64,000 nt of DNA. Origin: Balneola sp. Its GTDB lineage: Bacteria > Bacteroidota > Rhodothermia > Balneolales > Balneolaceae. Shown one piece after another: positions 35,528 to 45,183 of the stretch. A program made the position numbers and the translations under genes. The stretch covers positions 1-64,000 of the forward strand of contig JAEPNB010000007.1 in assembly GCA_017643645.1 (NCBI GenBank), given 5' to 3'. How positions within the stretch are numbered: the stretch's first letter is position 1; each line of letters begins with the position of its first letter. Under the pieces are notes generated by a model. That model saw only the letters and a program-made list of their open reading frames with translations. It had not been told where the DNA came from and did no database searches.

Positions 35528-35705
35528 CGAAAATTTTCTTAAGAAATTGTTTTTTGGATAGTCGTTTATTACCGTTATGCTTGGCTTGCAATTATAGGCA
35601 TAGCCTTGTTCTATTCAAAATATAGAAACCACGAAGATAATAATCTTCAGGTGAAGAAACGGCTACTTTAAACATGTATTTTTTCAATTAACATTATTTT
35701 TTAAA

Positions 35706-37202
35706 ATGAGCGAACCGAAACAAGTTTTTTCCTCCAAATTAGGCATGATTCTAAGTGTTCTTGGTATTGCTGTTGGTACAGGTAATATCTGGAGATTCCC
35801 AAGAATAGCAGCACAAAATGGAGGGGAAGATGGAGCAGGAGCTTTCCTGATAGCTTGGGCTATTTTCTTATTTATGTGGTCCATTCCATTAATTATAGCA
35901 GAATATGGAATCGGTAGACACAGTCGGAAAAGTGTGGTTCAGTCTTTTGCGGATCTGATTGGTGAAAAAAAAGGATGGATGGGTGGCTTTATTGGTTTCG
36001 TAGCCACAGCTATTATGTTCTATTATAGTGTGGTAGCAGGATGGTGTTTGTATTACTTATCACAAGCATTATTTGCACCTCTTCCCGAAACAGCAGATCA
36101 GGCACTGGGAATTTGGAATAATTTTCAGGCTTCTAACTGGCCGATCCTAACTCATGCAACGGTGATGTTGTTGGGCGGCTATATTGTTCTGAAAGGGATA
36201 AAATCTATAGAAAAGGTTAATAAGATCCTGATTCCATCGCTTTTGGTGGTATTGGTGATCTCTTTAGTAAAAGCCCTAACTATTGAGGGAAGCGGAGCCG
36301 GTATCTCATATTTATTTACTCCTGACTGGAGCGACTTGAAAAACCCTAATTTATGGCTGGAAGCTTTAACCCAAAATGCCTGGGATACCGGAGCGGCATG
36401 GGGATTGATTCTAACTTATGCTACTTATATGAGAAAGCAGGATAATGTAACGGTCAGTGCTTTTCAGACCGGAATTGGAAACAATATGGTTTCCATTGTT
36501 TCAGCGATAATCATTTTCTCTACGGTGTTTGGTACGCTTGGTGCAACGATGTCCAATGCAGAAATTCTTGATGTAATGAAAACTTCAGGTCCGGCTTCAA
36601 CCGGTTTAACATTCATCTGGATGCCAAGATTGTTTGCGACCATGAGTGGAGGGGGAATTTTCTCTATACTGTTTTTCTTAGGATTGACATTCGCTGCATT
36701 CAGTTCTTTGATATCAATGATCGAGTTAGCAACTAAAGTGTTTGTGAATACAGGAATAAAAAGAAAGAAAGCTACCATGGTGATTTGTGTGGCCGGTTTT
36801 GCATTCGGTATCCCTTCTGCAATGAATCTGAGCTTCTTTGCCAATCAGGATTTTGTATGGGGTGTAGGACTGATGGTTTCCGGTGCTTTTATTAGTTATG
36901 CCGTTATCAAATATGGTGTACATAAATTCAGAACCGAATTGGTTAATACTGATCCCGAAGGTGTACAACTCGGAAAATGGTGGGAGATCATTTTGAAGTA
37001 CATAGTCCCTGTAGAGGTAATTACATTACTTGGATGGTGGATGTTCTTAAGTGCAACCGAGTACGCACCTGACAGCTGGTATAATCCACTAAGTGCATTT
37101 TCTGTAGCTACAGTGCTTGTTCAGTGGGCAATTGCTTTCGGACTGGTGAAATTCTTTAATAAGAAATTAGTCAGAAATAATTCGAAGGCTGACCAGGATT
37201 AG
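35706..37202 (+). CDS. Sodium-dependent transporter, NSS/SNF family (second copy)
   Basis: A 498-residue LeuT-fold symporter with about 12 transmembrane helices. The helix-1 site reads GIAVGTGNIWRFP (about residues 20-32) and is followed by the NGGEDGAGAF segment. It is longer than and clearly distinct from the transporter at 8013-9359 (Arg in WRFP versus Gly in WGFP; C-terminal extension of about 50 residues), so it is a different subfamily, not a recent duplicate. The substrate is not deducible. A strong terminator hairpin follows. Confidence 0.93.
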   Translation: MSEPKQVFSSKLGMILSVLGIAVGTGNIWRFPRIAAQNGGEDGAGAFLIAWAIFLFMWSIPLIIAEYGIGRHSRKSVVQSFADLIGEKKGWMGGFIGFVATAIMFYYSVVAGWCLYYLSQALFAPLPETADQALGIWNNFQASNWPILTHATVMLLGGYIVLKGIKSIEKVNKILIPSLLVVLVISLVKALTIEGSGAGISYLFTPDWSDLKNPNLWLEALTQNAWDTGAAWGLILTYATYMRKQDNVTVSAFQTGIGNNMVSIVSAIIIFSTVFGTLGATMSNAEILDVMKTSGPASTGLTFIWMPRLFATMSGGGIFSILFFLGLTFAAFSSLISMIELATKVFVNTGIKRKKATMVICVAGFAFGIPSAMNLSFFANQDFVWGVGLMVSGAFISYAVIKYGVHKFRTELVNTDPEGVQLGKWWEIILKYIVPVEVITLLGWWMFLSATEYAPDSWYNPLSAFSVATVLVQWAIAFGLVKFFNKKLVRNNSKADQD

Positions 37203-37215
37203 AAATGATTTTCAT

Positions 37216-37253
37216 GATTAACAGGATTTCTATCGAAAAAAATCCTGTTAATC
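37216..37253. terminator. Terminator-like hairpin after the symporter gene
   Basis: GATTAACAGGATTT (37216-37229) and AAATCCTGTTAATC (37240-37253) pair perfectly over 14 bp, 14 bp past the stop codon. The arms resemble a phrase often seen as a dispersed repeat in bacteria, so it may be a REP element used as a terminator. Confidence 0.65.
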
Positions 37254-37287
37254 TACAATTTTGAGAATCCTGATTTGCTTGTTTCTC

Positions 37288-37311
37288 CATCCCAAGCTCC
37301 TGCTTGGGATG
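37288..37311. repeat. Palindrome CATCCCAAGC/GCTTGGGATG
   Basis: A perfect 10-bp stem with a four-base loop TCCT, extended by GTTT/AAAC outside a small bulge. It lies in the 257-bp gap between symporter and creatininase-like genes. Confidence 0.6.
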
Positions 37312-37459
37312 AAACCGAGGAGCTCCTGCTCCAAATATCTTTTACGATGTGGTTTAATAGATAACTTCTTCTGCAAAGATCACTAATCATGGACACAGCA
37401 AGAGCTTGGGAAAGAGATTAAATTGAGATAGATTGAAAGCAATCATAAACTAAGCAGCC

Positions 37460-38281
37460 ATGAAAAAGATATTCTTTACCACCTTATTATTGGGGTTTTC
37501 CTCAGTACTCATCGCACAAGATAACCCCACCACCCGAGAAATGAATCTCATCAATTGGCTGGAGTTTGCGGAGTTTGTGCCTGAGAAGATAGAGACGGTT
37601 TTGCTTCCGGTGGGGACGTTAGAACCTCATGGAGTTATCCCAAACGGAGCAGATAATCTGGCTCCCGAACGAATGGCTCAGGAATTCGCTGAAGGTTTAA
37701 ACGCCATGATCGCTCCGACCCTGAATTATGGAGTTACCGGTTCTATGCAAGCCTATCCGGGAGCGTTTGCGATCTCAGAAAAAGCGTATTCTTTATTTAT
37801 AGCAGATATTCTTAAAGGATTGGCCGGCAATAAGTTTAAAAATATTATCATATTAAACGGTCACGGTGGTCCGCAAACAGCTATTCTAAGATCAGTGGCT
37901 GAAAAGCTTTCTCCTGAACTAAGAGTACGAATTCTGGTCATAAACTGGTGGAGTGTGGTTTCTGAAGATACTTTTGCCGTGTTTGGAGAGAATGGAGGTC
38001 ACAGTGGCAATAACGAAACGGCTTATATTCAGGCCATTGTTCCCGAGCATATTCACAAAGACAGATACACCGGCGAAGAAATGACGACTCCTTATCCTTC
38101 AGGTTCTACGTGGAGCGCTTATCCGTTTCCTTCTTCCATCGGACTGTACGAAGCGGGGCAGGGCTACCCAACTTTTGATGAAGACCAAGCCAAAGAATAT
38201 TACAAGAGAGTAAATGCCCGGGTTTTTAATCTGATTGAAGAAGTTATTGAGAAATGGGATTTGGCAGGGCTTTATAAATGA
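37460..38281 (+). CDS. Creatininase family protein, exported
   Basis: A 273-residue amidohydrolase-type protein. Signal peptide about residues 1-19 (LIAQ end). Metal-site motifs of the family are recognisable: LLPVGTLEPHG (E55, H57), NGADNLAP (D65), LNGHGG (H136) and GGHSGNNETA (H182, E187). Substrate unknown; family members open lactam or act in cofactor synthesis such as MftE-type peptidases. An exported form is unusual next to the cytoplasmic ones. It stands alone between two repeat-rich gaps. Confidence 0.85.
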   Translation: MKKIFFTTLLLGFSSVLIAQDNPTTREMNLINWLEFAEFVPEKIETVLLPVGTLEPHGVIPNGADNLAPERMAQEFAEGLNAMIAPTLNYGVTGSMQAYPGAFAISEKAYSLFIADILKGLAGNKFKNIIILNGHGGPQTAILRSVAEKLSPELRVRILVINWWSVVSEDTFAVFGENGGHSGNNETAYIQAIVPEHIHKDRYTGEEMTTPYPSGSTWSAYPFPSSIGLYEAGQGYPTFDEDQAKEYYKRVNARVFNLIEEVIEKWDLAGLYK

Positions 38282-38328
38282 AACATAAATTTGTCATTTC
38301 GAGTTGAATCAGCCAGTAGCTGATGACC

Positions 38329-38371
38329 GAGAAATCTAAGATCACTGTTGTAGCAAATCTGTAGATTTCTC
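38329..38371. repeat. REP-like inverted repeat GAGAAATCT/AGATTTCTC
   Basis: Perfect 9-bp arms (38329-38337 and 38363-38371) in the 233-bp gap after the creatininase gene. It resembles a dispersed Bacteroidota palindrome, from memory only. Confidence 0.5.
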
Positions 38372-38514
38372 CCCCAGTTGTTGCTGGATTTGTAGAAAGT
38401 CCGGAACAATGGTTATTTAGTAGCGCTGAAGACTATTATGGACAGAAAGGATTGTTGGATATAGAACTTATATACTAACCGCACAAGCGATACGCTTGCG
38501 CAAGTTATGCCCGC

Positions 38515-38718
38515 TTACCTGGGAAGTACGAAATTATCTTTGCCGGCTTTTATTTCCTTCAGACACTCAACACACAGGCAATCTTCAAATTTATTACTAA
38601 TAAATGCTCGTTCTTTTTCAGTGAGTGTTACCGTTGAGCACTGACATTCAGAAATTGAATTCGCTTTACATTCAAAGCCTTTCTTACATCTAGGGCAGTA
38701 TTTATTGGTATTTTTCAT
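38515..38718 (-). CDS. Cysteine-rich CWC family protein
   Basis: A 67-residue protein of the CWC family with nine cysteines: CPRCKKGFEC, CQC and CLCVEC clusters suggest zinc binding. The chosen start is the ATG at 38716-38718 (MKNTNKYCPRC). The longer open frame from 38823 adds 35 residues without family character and is rejected. Function unknown. It is a stand-alone small gene. Confidence 0.75.
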   Translation of the reverse strand: MKNTNKYCPRCKKGFECKANSISECQCSTVTLTEKERAFISNKFEDCLCVECLKEIKAGKDNFVLPR

Positions 38719-38844
38719 AGTGAAATGAATCTGATGCGAAGTAAAGGATTGCGAAAAACAGAAGAATAAGTTACAAACTTTAGATATTTGATTTAGGGAT
38801 TGTTTGGGCATCAAAGATCTCATTAATTAGTAATGAGAAACAAA

Positions 38845-38868
38845 AAAGGCCTCCAAACGGAAGCCTTT
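38845..38868 (-). terminator. Intrinsic terminator after the TPR gene
   Basis: AAAGGC (38845-38850) pairs with GCCTTT (38863-38868), extended by TCC/GGA at the tip; on the minus strand six T residues follow. It is 27 bp past the TPR gene stop. Confidence 0.8.
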
Positions 38869-38894
38869 GATAAAAAATAAGATCTGAAACTGAA

Positions 38895-39578
38895 TTAATT
38901 AGCAGCCAGTGTTCCTTGCAGTTTTCTGCTGTTGGTAGCTTCAGGGCTGTCAGGGTATTCTTCAATGATGGTTGAAGTAATACTGCTTACTTTTTCCATA
39001 TTTCCAAGTTCCTTGTAAACATTAGCAGCTTTCAAAAGATTGAATGGGGTAGTGGAATCGTTTTTATCCCAGTTTGCAGCTTCTTCATACTTCTTAGCTG
39101 CTTTTTCAAGGCTTCCGTTTAGCTTCAGAAGCGTTGCATGGAAAGAAACAGACCCAACACCCATAATTCCTTTCGGATGCTTGTATTCCTGAATGTAGCC
39201 CAAAGCTTCTTCGTAATTATCCAGTTTGAAATAAGAAACTGAAGCGTAATAAGCTGCAAGGTTTCCGGCATTTGTTCCGGAATAATCGTTAGCAATTGCA
39301 ATGAAACCATAAGAAAGCGTGTACTCATCTCCGTTCAGCGCAGTTTGGTAATCACTTGCAGAATAGCTTTGCTCTGCTGCTGCTAAATAGTTTTGTGCTT
39401 CCTGCTCCTGACCTTCAGCATAAAATCTATATCCAATCAATACTCCGATAACAACTATAACAGTTACCGTTAGTGACAGAATCATAGTTCTGTTTGCATT
39501 AAAGAAGGATACCGTTTGTACATATTTGTCTAACAACGGATCGTGTTCTAACTCTTCTTTAGTAAATTTCTTCGTCAT
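38895..39578 (-). CDS. Membrane-anchored TPR protein (YfgM-like)
   Basis: A 227-residue protein with one transmembrane helix (about residues 33-51) after a short cytoplasmic part, then periplasmic tetratricopeptide repeats (YFKLDNYEEALGYIQEY, EKAAKKYEEAA, AANVYKELGNMEKV). The design matches YfgM-type proteins that assist secreted-protein folding at the Sec translocon, a suggestion from architecture only. It is transcribed alone, 69 bp after lolD, and has its own terminator. Confidence 0.8.
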   Translation of the reverse strand: MTKKFTKEELEHDPLLDKYVQTVSFFNANRTMILSLTVTVIVVIGVLIGYRFYAEGQEQEAQNYLAAAEQSYSASDYQTALNGDEYTLSYGFIAIANDYSGTNAGNLAAYYASVSYFKLDNYEEALGYIQEYKHPKGIMGVGSVSFHATLLKLNGSLEKAAKKYEEAANWDKNDSTTPFNLLKAANVYKELGNMEKVSSITSTIIEEYPDSPEATNSRKLQGTLAAN

Positions 39579-39647
39579 GTTTTTTTAATTAAGTATGATT
39601 TTGATAGGGGGCAAAAATAAGGCTTTTAGCGGTCAACCGAAATTGAT

Positions 39648-40328
39648 TTAATCAATTGTTCCATTTTTTATTTCAAGGATGGTGTCAGAACGTTCCGCAA
39701 TATTTTTTTCGTGGGTAATTAGCAACACGGAAACACCGTCTCTGTCTCTTAATTCAAACAAAAGATCCAGAATGATCTGTGTGTTGGCATCGTCTAAATT
39801 TCCGGTGGGTTCATCAGCAAGAATAAGTTCCGGACTGTTCATCAAAGCTCTTGCCATGGAAACACGTTGCTGTTCACCGCCCGAAAGTTGAGTAGGGCGA
39901 TGGAATCTTCGGTCTGCAATACTGAAGCGCTTCATAAGGTCAAGTGCTCTGTCAGAAGCTTCTTTCATCGGAACTCCGGATATCAGAGCAGGCATTGCGA
40001 TATTCTCAATAGCAGTAAATTCAGGCAACAAATGATGGAACTGGAATACAAAGCCAATGTTCTTATTTCTGAACTCAGCTAACTTATCAGAATTCATCAG
40101 GCTGATATCTTTATCGCCCCAAAGCACAGAACCTTTGTTGGGTTTATCTAGTCCGCCCAGAATATGAAGTAAGGTACTTTTACCGCTACCACTTGAGCCA
40201 ACAATAGAAGTAATGGTTCCTTTTTGAACTTCCAGATTCACATTTTCGAGTACTTCTAGAGGCGGGCCACCATTATCATCATCGTAGCTCTTATAAATCC
40301 CCTCAGCCTTTAATAATAACTCTGACAT
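39648..40328 (-). CDS. lolD: ABC transporter ATP-binding protein, LolD-like
   Basis: A 226-residue ATPase of the LolD/MacB class. Walker A GSSGSGKST (44-52), signature LSGGEQQR (148-155), Walker B LILADEP (168-174). The Q-loop FQFHHLLPEFTAIENIAMP is typical of LolD, which drives lipoprotein release from the inner membrane with LolCE. LolC/E is not in the window. It overlaps the upstream phosphoesterase stop by one base (TGATG). Confidence 0.88.
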   Translation of the reverse strand: MSELLLKAEGIYKSYDDDNGGPPLEVLENVNLEVQKGTITSIVGSSGSGKSTLLHILGGLDKPNKGSVLWGDKDISLMNSDKLAEFRNKNIGFVFQFHHLLPEFTAIENIAMPALISGVPMKEASDRALDLMKRFSIADRRFHRPTQLSGGEQQRVSMARALMNSPELILADEPTGNLDDANTQIILDLLFELRDRDGVSVLLITHEKNIAERSDTILEIKNGTID

Positions 40329-41143
40329 CAGCTTTCCTTGCTAAAATAAAATTCAGGATAAGTAACCTGTTCGATATGAACGCATTTGCCGGTTTCAGTA
40401 TCAACTTTAGCAAATACTCCACATAAATGATTATCGCCTTCCGCTGCACGATATTTTTGGTGAACTCCGGTAGTGAATCTTTTTATAGCTACTTTTTTGT
40501 CCATTCCGATGGATGAATTAAAAGAACCTGTCATGCCTGCGTCGGTTTGATAACCTAATCCCTGTGGAAATATTCTGGCATCACCGGTTGGGATATGAGT
40601 ATGGGTTCCAACCATCACAGAAGCTCTGCCATCAATATGCCAGCCCATGGAAATCTTTTCTGCAGTCGCTTCCGCATGCATATCCACAAAAATGATATTT
40701 GTTTCTTCTCGCATTTTAGAAAGCGCCCAATCAGCAGCAGAAAAAGGATCGTCAATTGCTTTCATGAACGTACGTCCTTGTAAATTCAATACACCGATCT
40801 TAAAAGAAGTGCCCGGGATTTCATACACTCCAAAACCTGAACCCGCATTCCCTTTTGGATAGTTAAGAGGGCGGAGGATGGTGTTATTTTCCCGCATGTA
40901 TGGAAACACTTTCCATTTGTCGAAAGAATGGTCACCACCGGTAATTACATGCACTCCAAGATTATGGAGAGACTTGATGATAGATTCGTTGATTCCATGA
41001 CCTTCATGTGAATTTTCACCGTTAGCTATCACAAAATCAGCCTCATATTTCTTAATAAGACTTGGAAGTACCGTTTCTGTTAATTGTAATCCTGGAGAGC
41101 CAACGATGTCTCCGACAAACAAAATGCTGACAGTTTCAGCCAA
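40328..41143 (-). CDS. TIGR00282 family metallophosphoesterase (YmdB-like)
   Basis: A 271-residue metallophosphatase of the YmdB type (phosphodiesterase acting on cyclic nucleotides such as 2',3'-cAMP in other bacteria). Marks: ILFVGDIVGSPG (about 7-18), NGENSHEGHG, TGGDHSFDKW and the C-terminal VGTHTHIPTGD histidines. The start is TTG at 41141-41143; no ATG precedes the first metal-binding strand. It is 15 bp downstream of zapA in the same direction. Confidence 0.9.
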   Translation of the reverse strand: MAETVSILFVGDIVGSPGLQLTETVLPSLIKKYEADFVIANGENSHEGHGINESIIKSLHNLGVHVITGGDHSFDKWKVFPYMRENNTILRPLNYPKGNAGSGFGVYEIPGTSFKIGVLNLQGRTFMKAIDDPFSAADWALSKMREETNIIFVDMHAEATAEKISMGWHIDGRASVMVGTHTHIPTGDARIFPQGLGYQTDAGMTGSFNSSIGMDKKVAIKRFTTGVHQKYRAAEGDNHLCGVFAKVDTETGKCVHIEQVTYPEFYFSKES

Positions 41144-41158
41144 TGTATTTTTCCTTTT

Positions 41159-41455
41159 TTATTCTTCTTTGATCTGAAGGAGAAGCTTTTCTAAGCTTTT
41201 ATTAACTCTCTCCATGGTATGGTGTTCGTTCTTTTCCAGTTCGGAAGAGTTGTTTCTGGCTTCAAAAAGTTCTTCTGCAATACTAAGAGCCGCAAGTGAC
41301 ATAACCGTAGATTCCGGTTGTTTTACAAGCTGTTCGCGATAGGTTTTGAATCGTTCGTCTACATAATTGCAGATCCGGATCATATTTTCTTCTTCGCTGT
41401 CCTCAACTTTCAGCGGATATTGCTTTCCGAGAATGGTGACTTTAATCGATTTCAT
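41159..41455 (-). CDS. zapA: Cell division protein ZapA
   Basis: A 98-residue protein of the ZapA family that bundles FtsZ at the division ring. The N-terminal motif KVTILGKQYPLKV (about 5-17) and the central MSLAALSIAEELFE are family marks; the C-terminal half is coiled coil. Its ATG overlaps the upstream coiled-coil gene stop by four bases (ATGA). It has typical length. Confidence 0.92.
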   Translation of the reverse strand: MKSIKVTILGKQYPLKVEDSEEENMIRICNYVDERFKTYREQLVKQPESTVMSLAALSIAEELFEARNNSSELEKNEHHTMERVNKSLEKLLLQIKEE

Positions 41456-41706
41456 GATTCAGAACCCAAATGATTATCAATTTTTTGAACAAGTCCCTGA
41501 ATATGCTGACGCATTGCCAATCTTTCAGACTCATTTATAGCAGAGAAAATATCTGTCTGTTTGTCTCTTGCCTCAGTCAGTTTTGTTTGAAGCTTGGAAT
41601 TGTCTCGCTTCAGTTCTTTAATTTCATTCTTTAATTCTGAAATCTCTTCATTGATTTCACCCAGAAGTTCACGAAATCGTTCAGTCTGTTTTGCAACCTT
41701 ATTCAT
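41452..41706 (-). CDS. Small coiled-coil protein, ZapB-like position
   Basis: An 84-residue, highly charged protein that is nearly all coiled coil (ISELKNEIKELKRDNSKLQTKL-type heptads, residues about 15-55), ending in a short helix. It is not clearly of the ZapB family by sequence, but it is coupled to zapA by a 4-bp overlap and lies 10 bp after pheT. A partner of ZapA in division is a reasonable guess from position and length. Confidence 0.75.
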   Translation of the reverse strand: MNKVAKQTERFRELLGEINEEISELKNEIKELKRDNSKLQTKLTEARDKQTDIFSAINESERLAMRQHIQGLVQKIDNHLGSES

Positions 41707-41716
41707 TGCTTATAAC

Positions 41717-44119
41717 CTAAGATCTAAGTTTAGCAGAGAATTGCTTCTCCAGTGATTTAACCACGCGCTGAATAATAGGTTCTACTTCTTTGATATTCAA
41801 GGTTTTGTTGGGATCAATGAAATTTAGTCTGAAGGCGATACTTTTATTTCCTTCCCCAATTGATTTACCTTCAAAAACATCAAATATATCAATGTTTTTT
41901 AATGTGTTACCAGCATTAGTTTTTATGGAGTTCATAAGATCACCTGCAGAAATTTCCTGCTCCACGATGACTGCAAAGTCGAATTCGAAGGCAGGGAATT
42001 TGGGAATTGCTGTGAACGATTTAGCTTTGTTCTTAGTAAGAGCTTCTGAAATTTTGTCCAGACTGAACTCAGCAATATAAGTTTGGTGCTCAATATCATA
42101 CACATCCAGCAAAGTCTGAGAAACAGTGGATACCTTTCCAAGTTCTATTTTTTTGAAGCTGTAAGTAAGCGAGCTCTCATCGGTTGCTTTGATCTTGATA
42201 TTTCCTGCCAAACCTAACTTGGTGAAGAACGCATTTACTTCGGATTTAAGATCAAATATGGAAAATGGTGTAGCCTTTCCTGTCCAGTGTTCAGTGTTTT
42301 TAAAGCCGGAAAGACCAAACAGTAAATGGGTTTGCTCGTTGATGCCATCATGATATGTAGCATCTTCACTTTGTACAAACACATTACCAACTTCAAAGAA
42401 CCGGATGGTTTCCGCTTTTCTGTTAAAGTTATAAGAAGCAGATTTCAGGAATCCATGCATTAAAGAAGGACGCATCGTACTCATATCCTTATTCAATGGG
42501 TTTAATGTCTCGATCATTTGCTCTTCAGTAACAAAATTGAGCGCTTCTTTTTGGGAGATGAGAGAGTTGCTGTAAATTTCTTTAAATCCTAAGTGAACAC
42601 CAACGTCTCTGGTTTTGGAAAGTAAAAGCTCCCAATCAGTTAAAGGTTCGGTTGATACAAAGATCCCCTGATTCTTTGACCCGATCTTGTTGTAATCGAA
42701 TAATCTTCCAACTTCTTCTATTAAGTCAACTTCACGTTTCAGGTCAGGACGGAAAGTTGGTATTTCAAAAGTAATGGTATCTTCATTTTTCGAAACTACA
42801 TCAAGTTCAAGACCATTTACGATTTGGATGATCTCTTCAACAGACAGATCAGTGCCTAACAATCTGTTCACATAACTCTTTCTCAAAGTAAGTTGATGCG
42901 TTTCCGTTTTTACAGGATGTATATCCGTGATTCCGGCTTCTGCTTCACCACCACAAACTTCAATGATAAGATCTGCAGTTCTTTGAGCAGCAATGGCTTG
43001 TAAATTCGGATCAATACCTCGCTCAAATCGATAAGAAGCATCAGTTTGGAGAGTTTGTTGCTTAGATGTCTTTCGAATACTACCCGGATCGAAATAAGCA
43101 CTTTCGATCAAAATGTTTGTGGTAGAATCACTTACTTCGGAATGCAACCCGCCCATAACTCCGGCAATTGCCACAGGACCGTTTCCATCACAAATAAACA
43201 GTGTTCCTGCTTCACATTTTCTTTTGATGTGATCAAGAGTTTCAAACTCAATTTCTTTATCGAATTCTTTAACGATGATCTTGCCATCATTCAGATTGTC
43301 GAAATCAAAAGCGTGTAAAGGTTGTCCAAGTTCGTACATCACATAATTAGTGATGTCTACTACGTTATTAACAGGACGAAGTCCGATCGCTGTTAATTTA
43401 TCCTGCAACCATTTTGGTGAATCTTCAATCGTTACATTTTTGACAAGCTTGCCGACATATCTGTGGCATTTATCACTTTCAATTTCAATGGAATAATCAG
43501 AAGTATTAGAAGACTCAGGTACTTTAACAGCAGGTTTAACCAACTCAAGATCTAAAGCTGCGGCAATATCACGGGCTACTCCAAGATGACAAGTTGCATC
43601 CGGTCTGTTCGGAGTAATGGCAATTTCAATGATCGTATCCTGATACAGATCAAAGATGTCACTTATCGGAGTTCCTGTTTCCAGTGATGGATCCAAAACC
43701 ATAATTCCATCGTGATCCGTACCGAGTCCAAGTTCGTCTTCAGCGCAAATCATTCCGTGTGATTCTTCGCCACGGAGTTTTGCTTTTTTAAGAGTTAAAA
43801 AACTTCCATCATCCAGTTTGATGGGCAGGGTAGAGCCAACAGTTGCTACAGGTACTTTTTGTCCTTCAGCTACATTATCCGCTCCGCAAACGATCTGAAC
43901 TTTCTCGTCTCCAAGATCAACGGTACAAACCTTTAATCTGTCTGCATTAGGATGAGGCTTAGTTTCAAGAACTTCACCAACAATCACGCCTTCCAGTGTA
44001 CTGCCAAACTCTTCAATTTCTTCAACTTCTAAACCAATCAAAGTAAGTTTATCAGCGAGTTCTTCAGGACTCAGATCGAGATCAATAAATTCTTGTAGCC
44101 AGTTATATGAAATTTTCAT
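41717..44119 (-). CDS. pheT: Phenylalanyl-tRNA synthetase, beta subunit
   Basis: Beta subunit of the heterotetrameric enzyme. The 800-residue protein has the N-terminal tRNA-binding OB domain (about 40-150; GVIVGEVLETKPHPNADRL), the B3/B4 editing domain, the B5 domain, the catalytic-like core and the C-terminal FDX-ACB anticodon domain (KFPAFEFDFAV start at about residue 705). Standard length. It follows pheS by 20 bp and precedes the zapA pair by 10 bp. Confidence 0.98.
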   Translation of the reverse strand: MKISYNWLQEFIDLDLSPEELADKLTLIGLEVEEIEEFGSTLEGVIVGEVLETKPHPNADRLKVCTVDLGDEKVQIVCGADNVAEGQKVPVATVGSTLPIKLDDGSFLTLKKAKLRGEESHGMICAEDELGLGTDHDGIMVLDPSLETGTPISDIFDLYQDTIIEIAITPNRPDATCHLGVARDIAAALDLELVKPAVKVPESSNTSDYSIEIESDKCHRYVGKLVKNVTIEDSPKWLQDKLTAIGLRPVNNVVDITNYVMYELGQPLHAFDFDNLNDGKIIVKEFDKEIEFETLDHIKRKCEAGTLFICDGNGPVAIAGVMGGLHSEVSDSTTNILIESAYFDPGSIRKTSKQQTLQTDASYRFERGIDPNLQAIAAQRTADLIIEVCGGEAEAGITDIHPVKTETHQLTLRKSYVNRLLGTDLSVEEIIQIVNGLELDVVSKNEDTITFEIPTFRPDLKREVDLIEEVGRLFDYNKIGSKNQGIFVSTEPLTDWELLLSKTRDVGVHLGFKEIYSNSLISQKEALNFVTEEQMIETLNPLNKDMSTMRPSLMHGFLKSASYNFNRKAETIRFFEVGNVFVQSEDATYHDGINEQTHLLFGLSGFKNTEHWTGKATPFSIFDLKSEVNAFFTKLGLAGNIKIKATDESSLTYSFKKIELGKVSTVSQTLLDVYDIEHQTYIAEFSLDKISEALTKNKAKSFTAIPKFPAFEFDFAVIVEQEISAGDLMNSIKTNAGNTLKNIDIFDVFEGKSIGEGNKSIAFRLNFIDPNKTLNIKEVEPIIQRVVKSLEKQFSAKLRS

Positions 44120-44139
44120 TTATAACGTATTGAGATCTT

Positions 44140-45147
44140 TTAATTAAACTGTTCTAAAAAGCGAATGTCATTCTCGTAGAATGATCGAATATCGTCGATT
44201 CCATGCTTTAAAATAGCGATGCGTTCAACACCCATTCCCCAGGCGAACCCGGTATATTTTTCAGGATCAACTCCTGCAGCTTTGAATACATTAGGATCAA
44301 CCATGCCGGAACCTAAAATTTCCAGCCACTTTCCTTTTTCTTTTGATCCCCACCAGATATCCATTTCTAAACTTGGTTCTGTGAAAGGGAAGAAGCCCGG
44401 ACGCAGTCTGTACTTCACATCATTCCCATACATTAATTTAGCAAAAGTGATCAGTGTATCTTTCAGATCAGCTACACTTACATTCTCATCAACATAAAGA
44501 GCTTCAACCTGATGGAACAGGAAATAAGACTTAGGGCTTACAGCTTCGTTTCGATACACTCTTCCGGGCATAATAGCACGAATCGGTGGCTTTTGTTTTT
44601 CCATCAATCTGATCTGTACAGGAGAAGTATGAGTTCTCAGAACAAGATCATCAACTTTCGGGTCATCGCTTTTTCTTACAAAAAAAGTATCCTGTTCATC
44701 TCTAGCGGGATGATTAGGAGGGAAGTTCAGAGCGGTGAAATTATGGAAATCATCTTCGATCTCAGGTCCGTGAGAGATCGTAAAACCTAATCGGTAAAAG
44801 ATACTCTTCATCTCTTCAAGAGTTTGGGTAAGAGGATGTAAAGAACCAACAGGAGAGAGAGGAGCTGTTAAAGTAATATCGTCGGTAGCTGATCTTTCTG
44901 CAGTGGTTGAAGAAGCAAATGAGGATTGTAGCTCATCAAAACGATTCTGAGCCAAATTTTTGAGATCATTCATGGACTTTCCAAAAGCAGCTTTATCTTC
45001 TTTAGCTACCTGACCAATCATTTTAAACATAGATTGTATCTTACCATTCTTGGAAAGGAACTCGAGGCGAAAATTTTCAAGCTCATCAGAGTTTGAAACC
45101 GGGAAAGATTCTATTTCTTTTTTTAATGCTTCTACTTTATCGAGCAT
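44140..45147 (-). CDS. pheS: Phenylalanyl-tRNA synthetase, alpha subunit
   Basis: Catalytic alpha subunit, 335 residues. An N-terminal coiled coil (about 1-90) is followed by the class II core with motif 1 HPLTQTLEEMKSIF, motif 2 MPGRVYRNEA and motif 3 GMGVERIAILKHGIDDIR. Normal length. It lies 94 bp after rplT with a terminator hairpin in that gap. Confidence 0.98.
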   Translation of the reverse strand: MLDKVEALKKEIESFPVSNSDELENFRLEFLSKNGKIQSMFKMIGQVAKEDKAAFGKSMNDLKNLAQNRFDELQSSFASSTTAERSATDDITLTAPLSPVGSLHPLTQTLEEMKSIFYRLGFTISHGPEIEDDFHNFTALNFPPNHPARDEQDTFFVRKSDDPKVDDLVLRTHTSPVQIRLMEKQKPPIRAIMPGRVYRNEAVSPKSYFLFHQVEALYVDENVSVADLKDTLITFAKLMYGNDVKYRLRPGFFPFTEPSLEMDIWWGSKEKGKWLEILGSGMVDPNVFKAAGVDPEKYTGFAWGMGVERIAILKHGIDDIRSFYENDIRFLEQFN

Positions 45148-45183
45148 GTCTTTTGATTTAACTAAGTAATCTGTGGTTAAAAT

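Noticed and set aside
8013-37202. Two Na+ symporter genes as a recent duplication
   Set aside because: The two differ in length, in the helix-1 motif (WGFP against WRFP) and throughout, so they are separate subfamilies.
38719-38823. N-terminal 35-residue extension of the CWC protein
   Set aside because: Unlike the family, and an ATG at 38716-38718 gives the conserved start.
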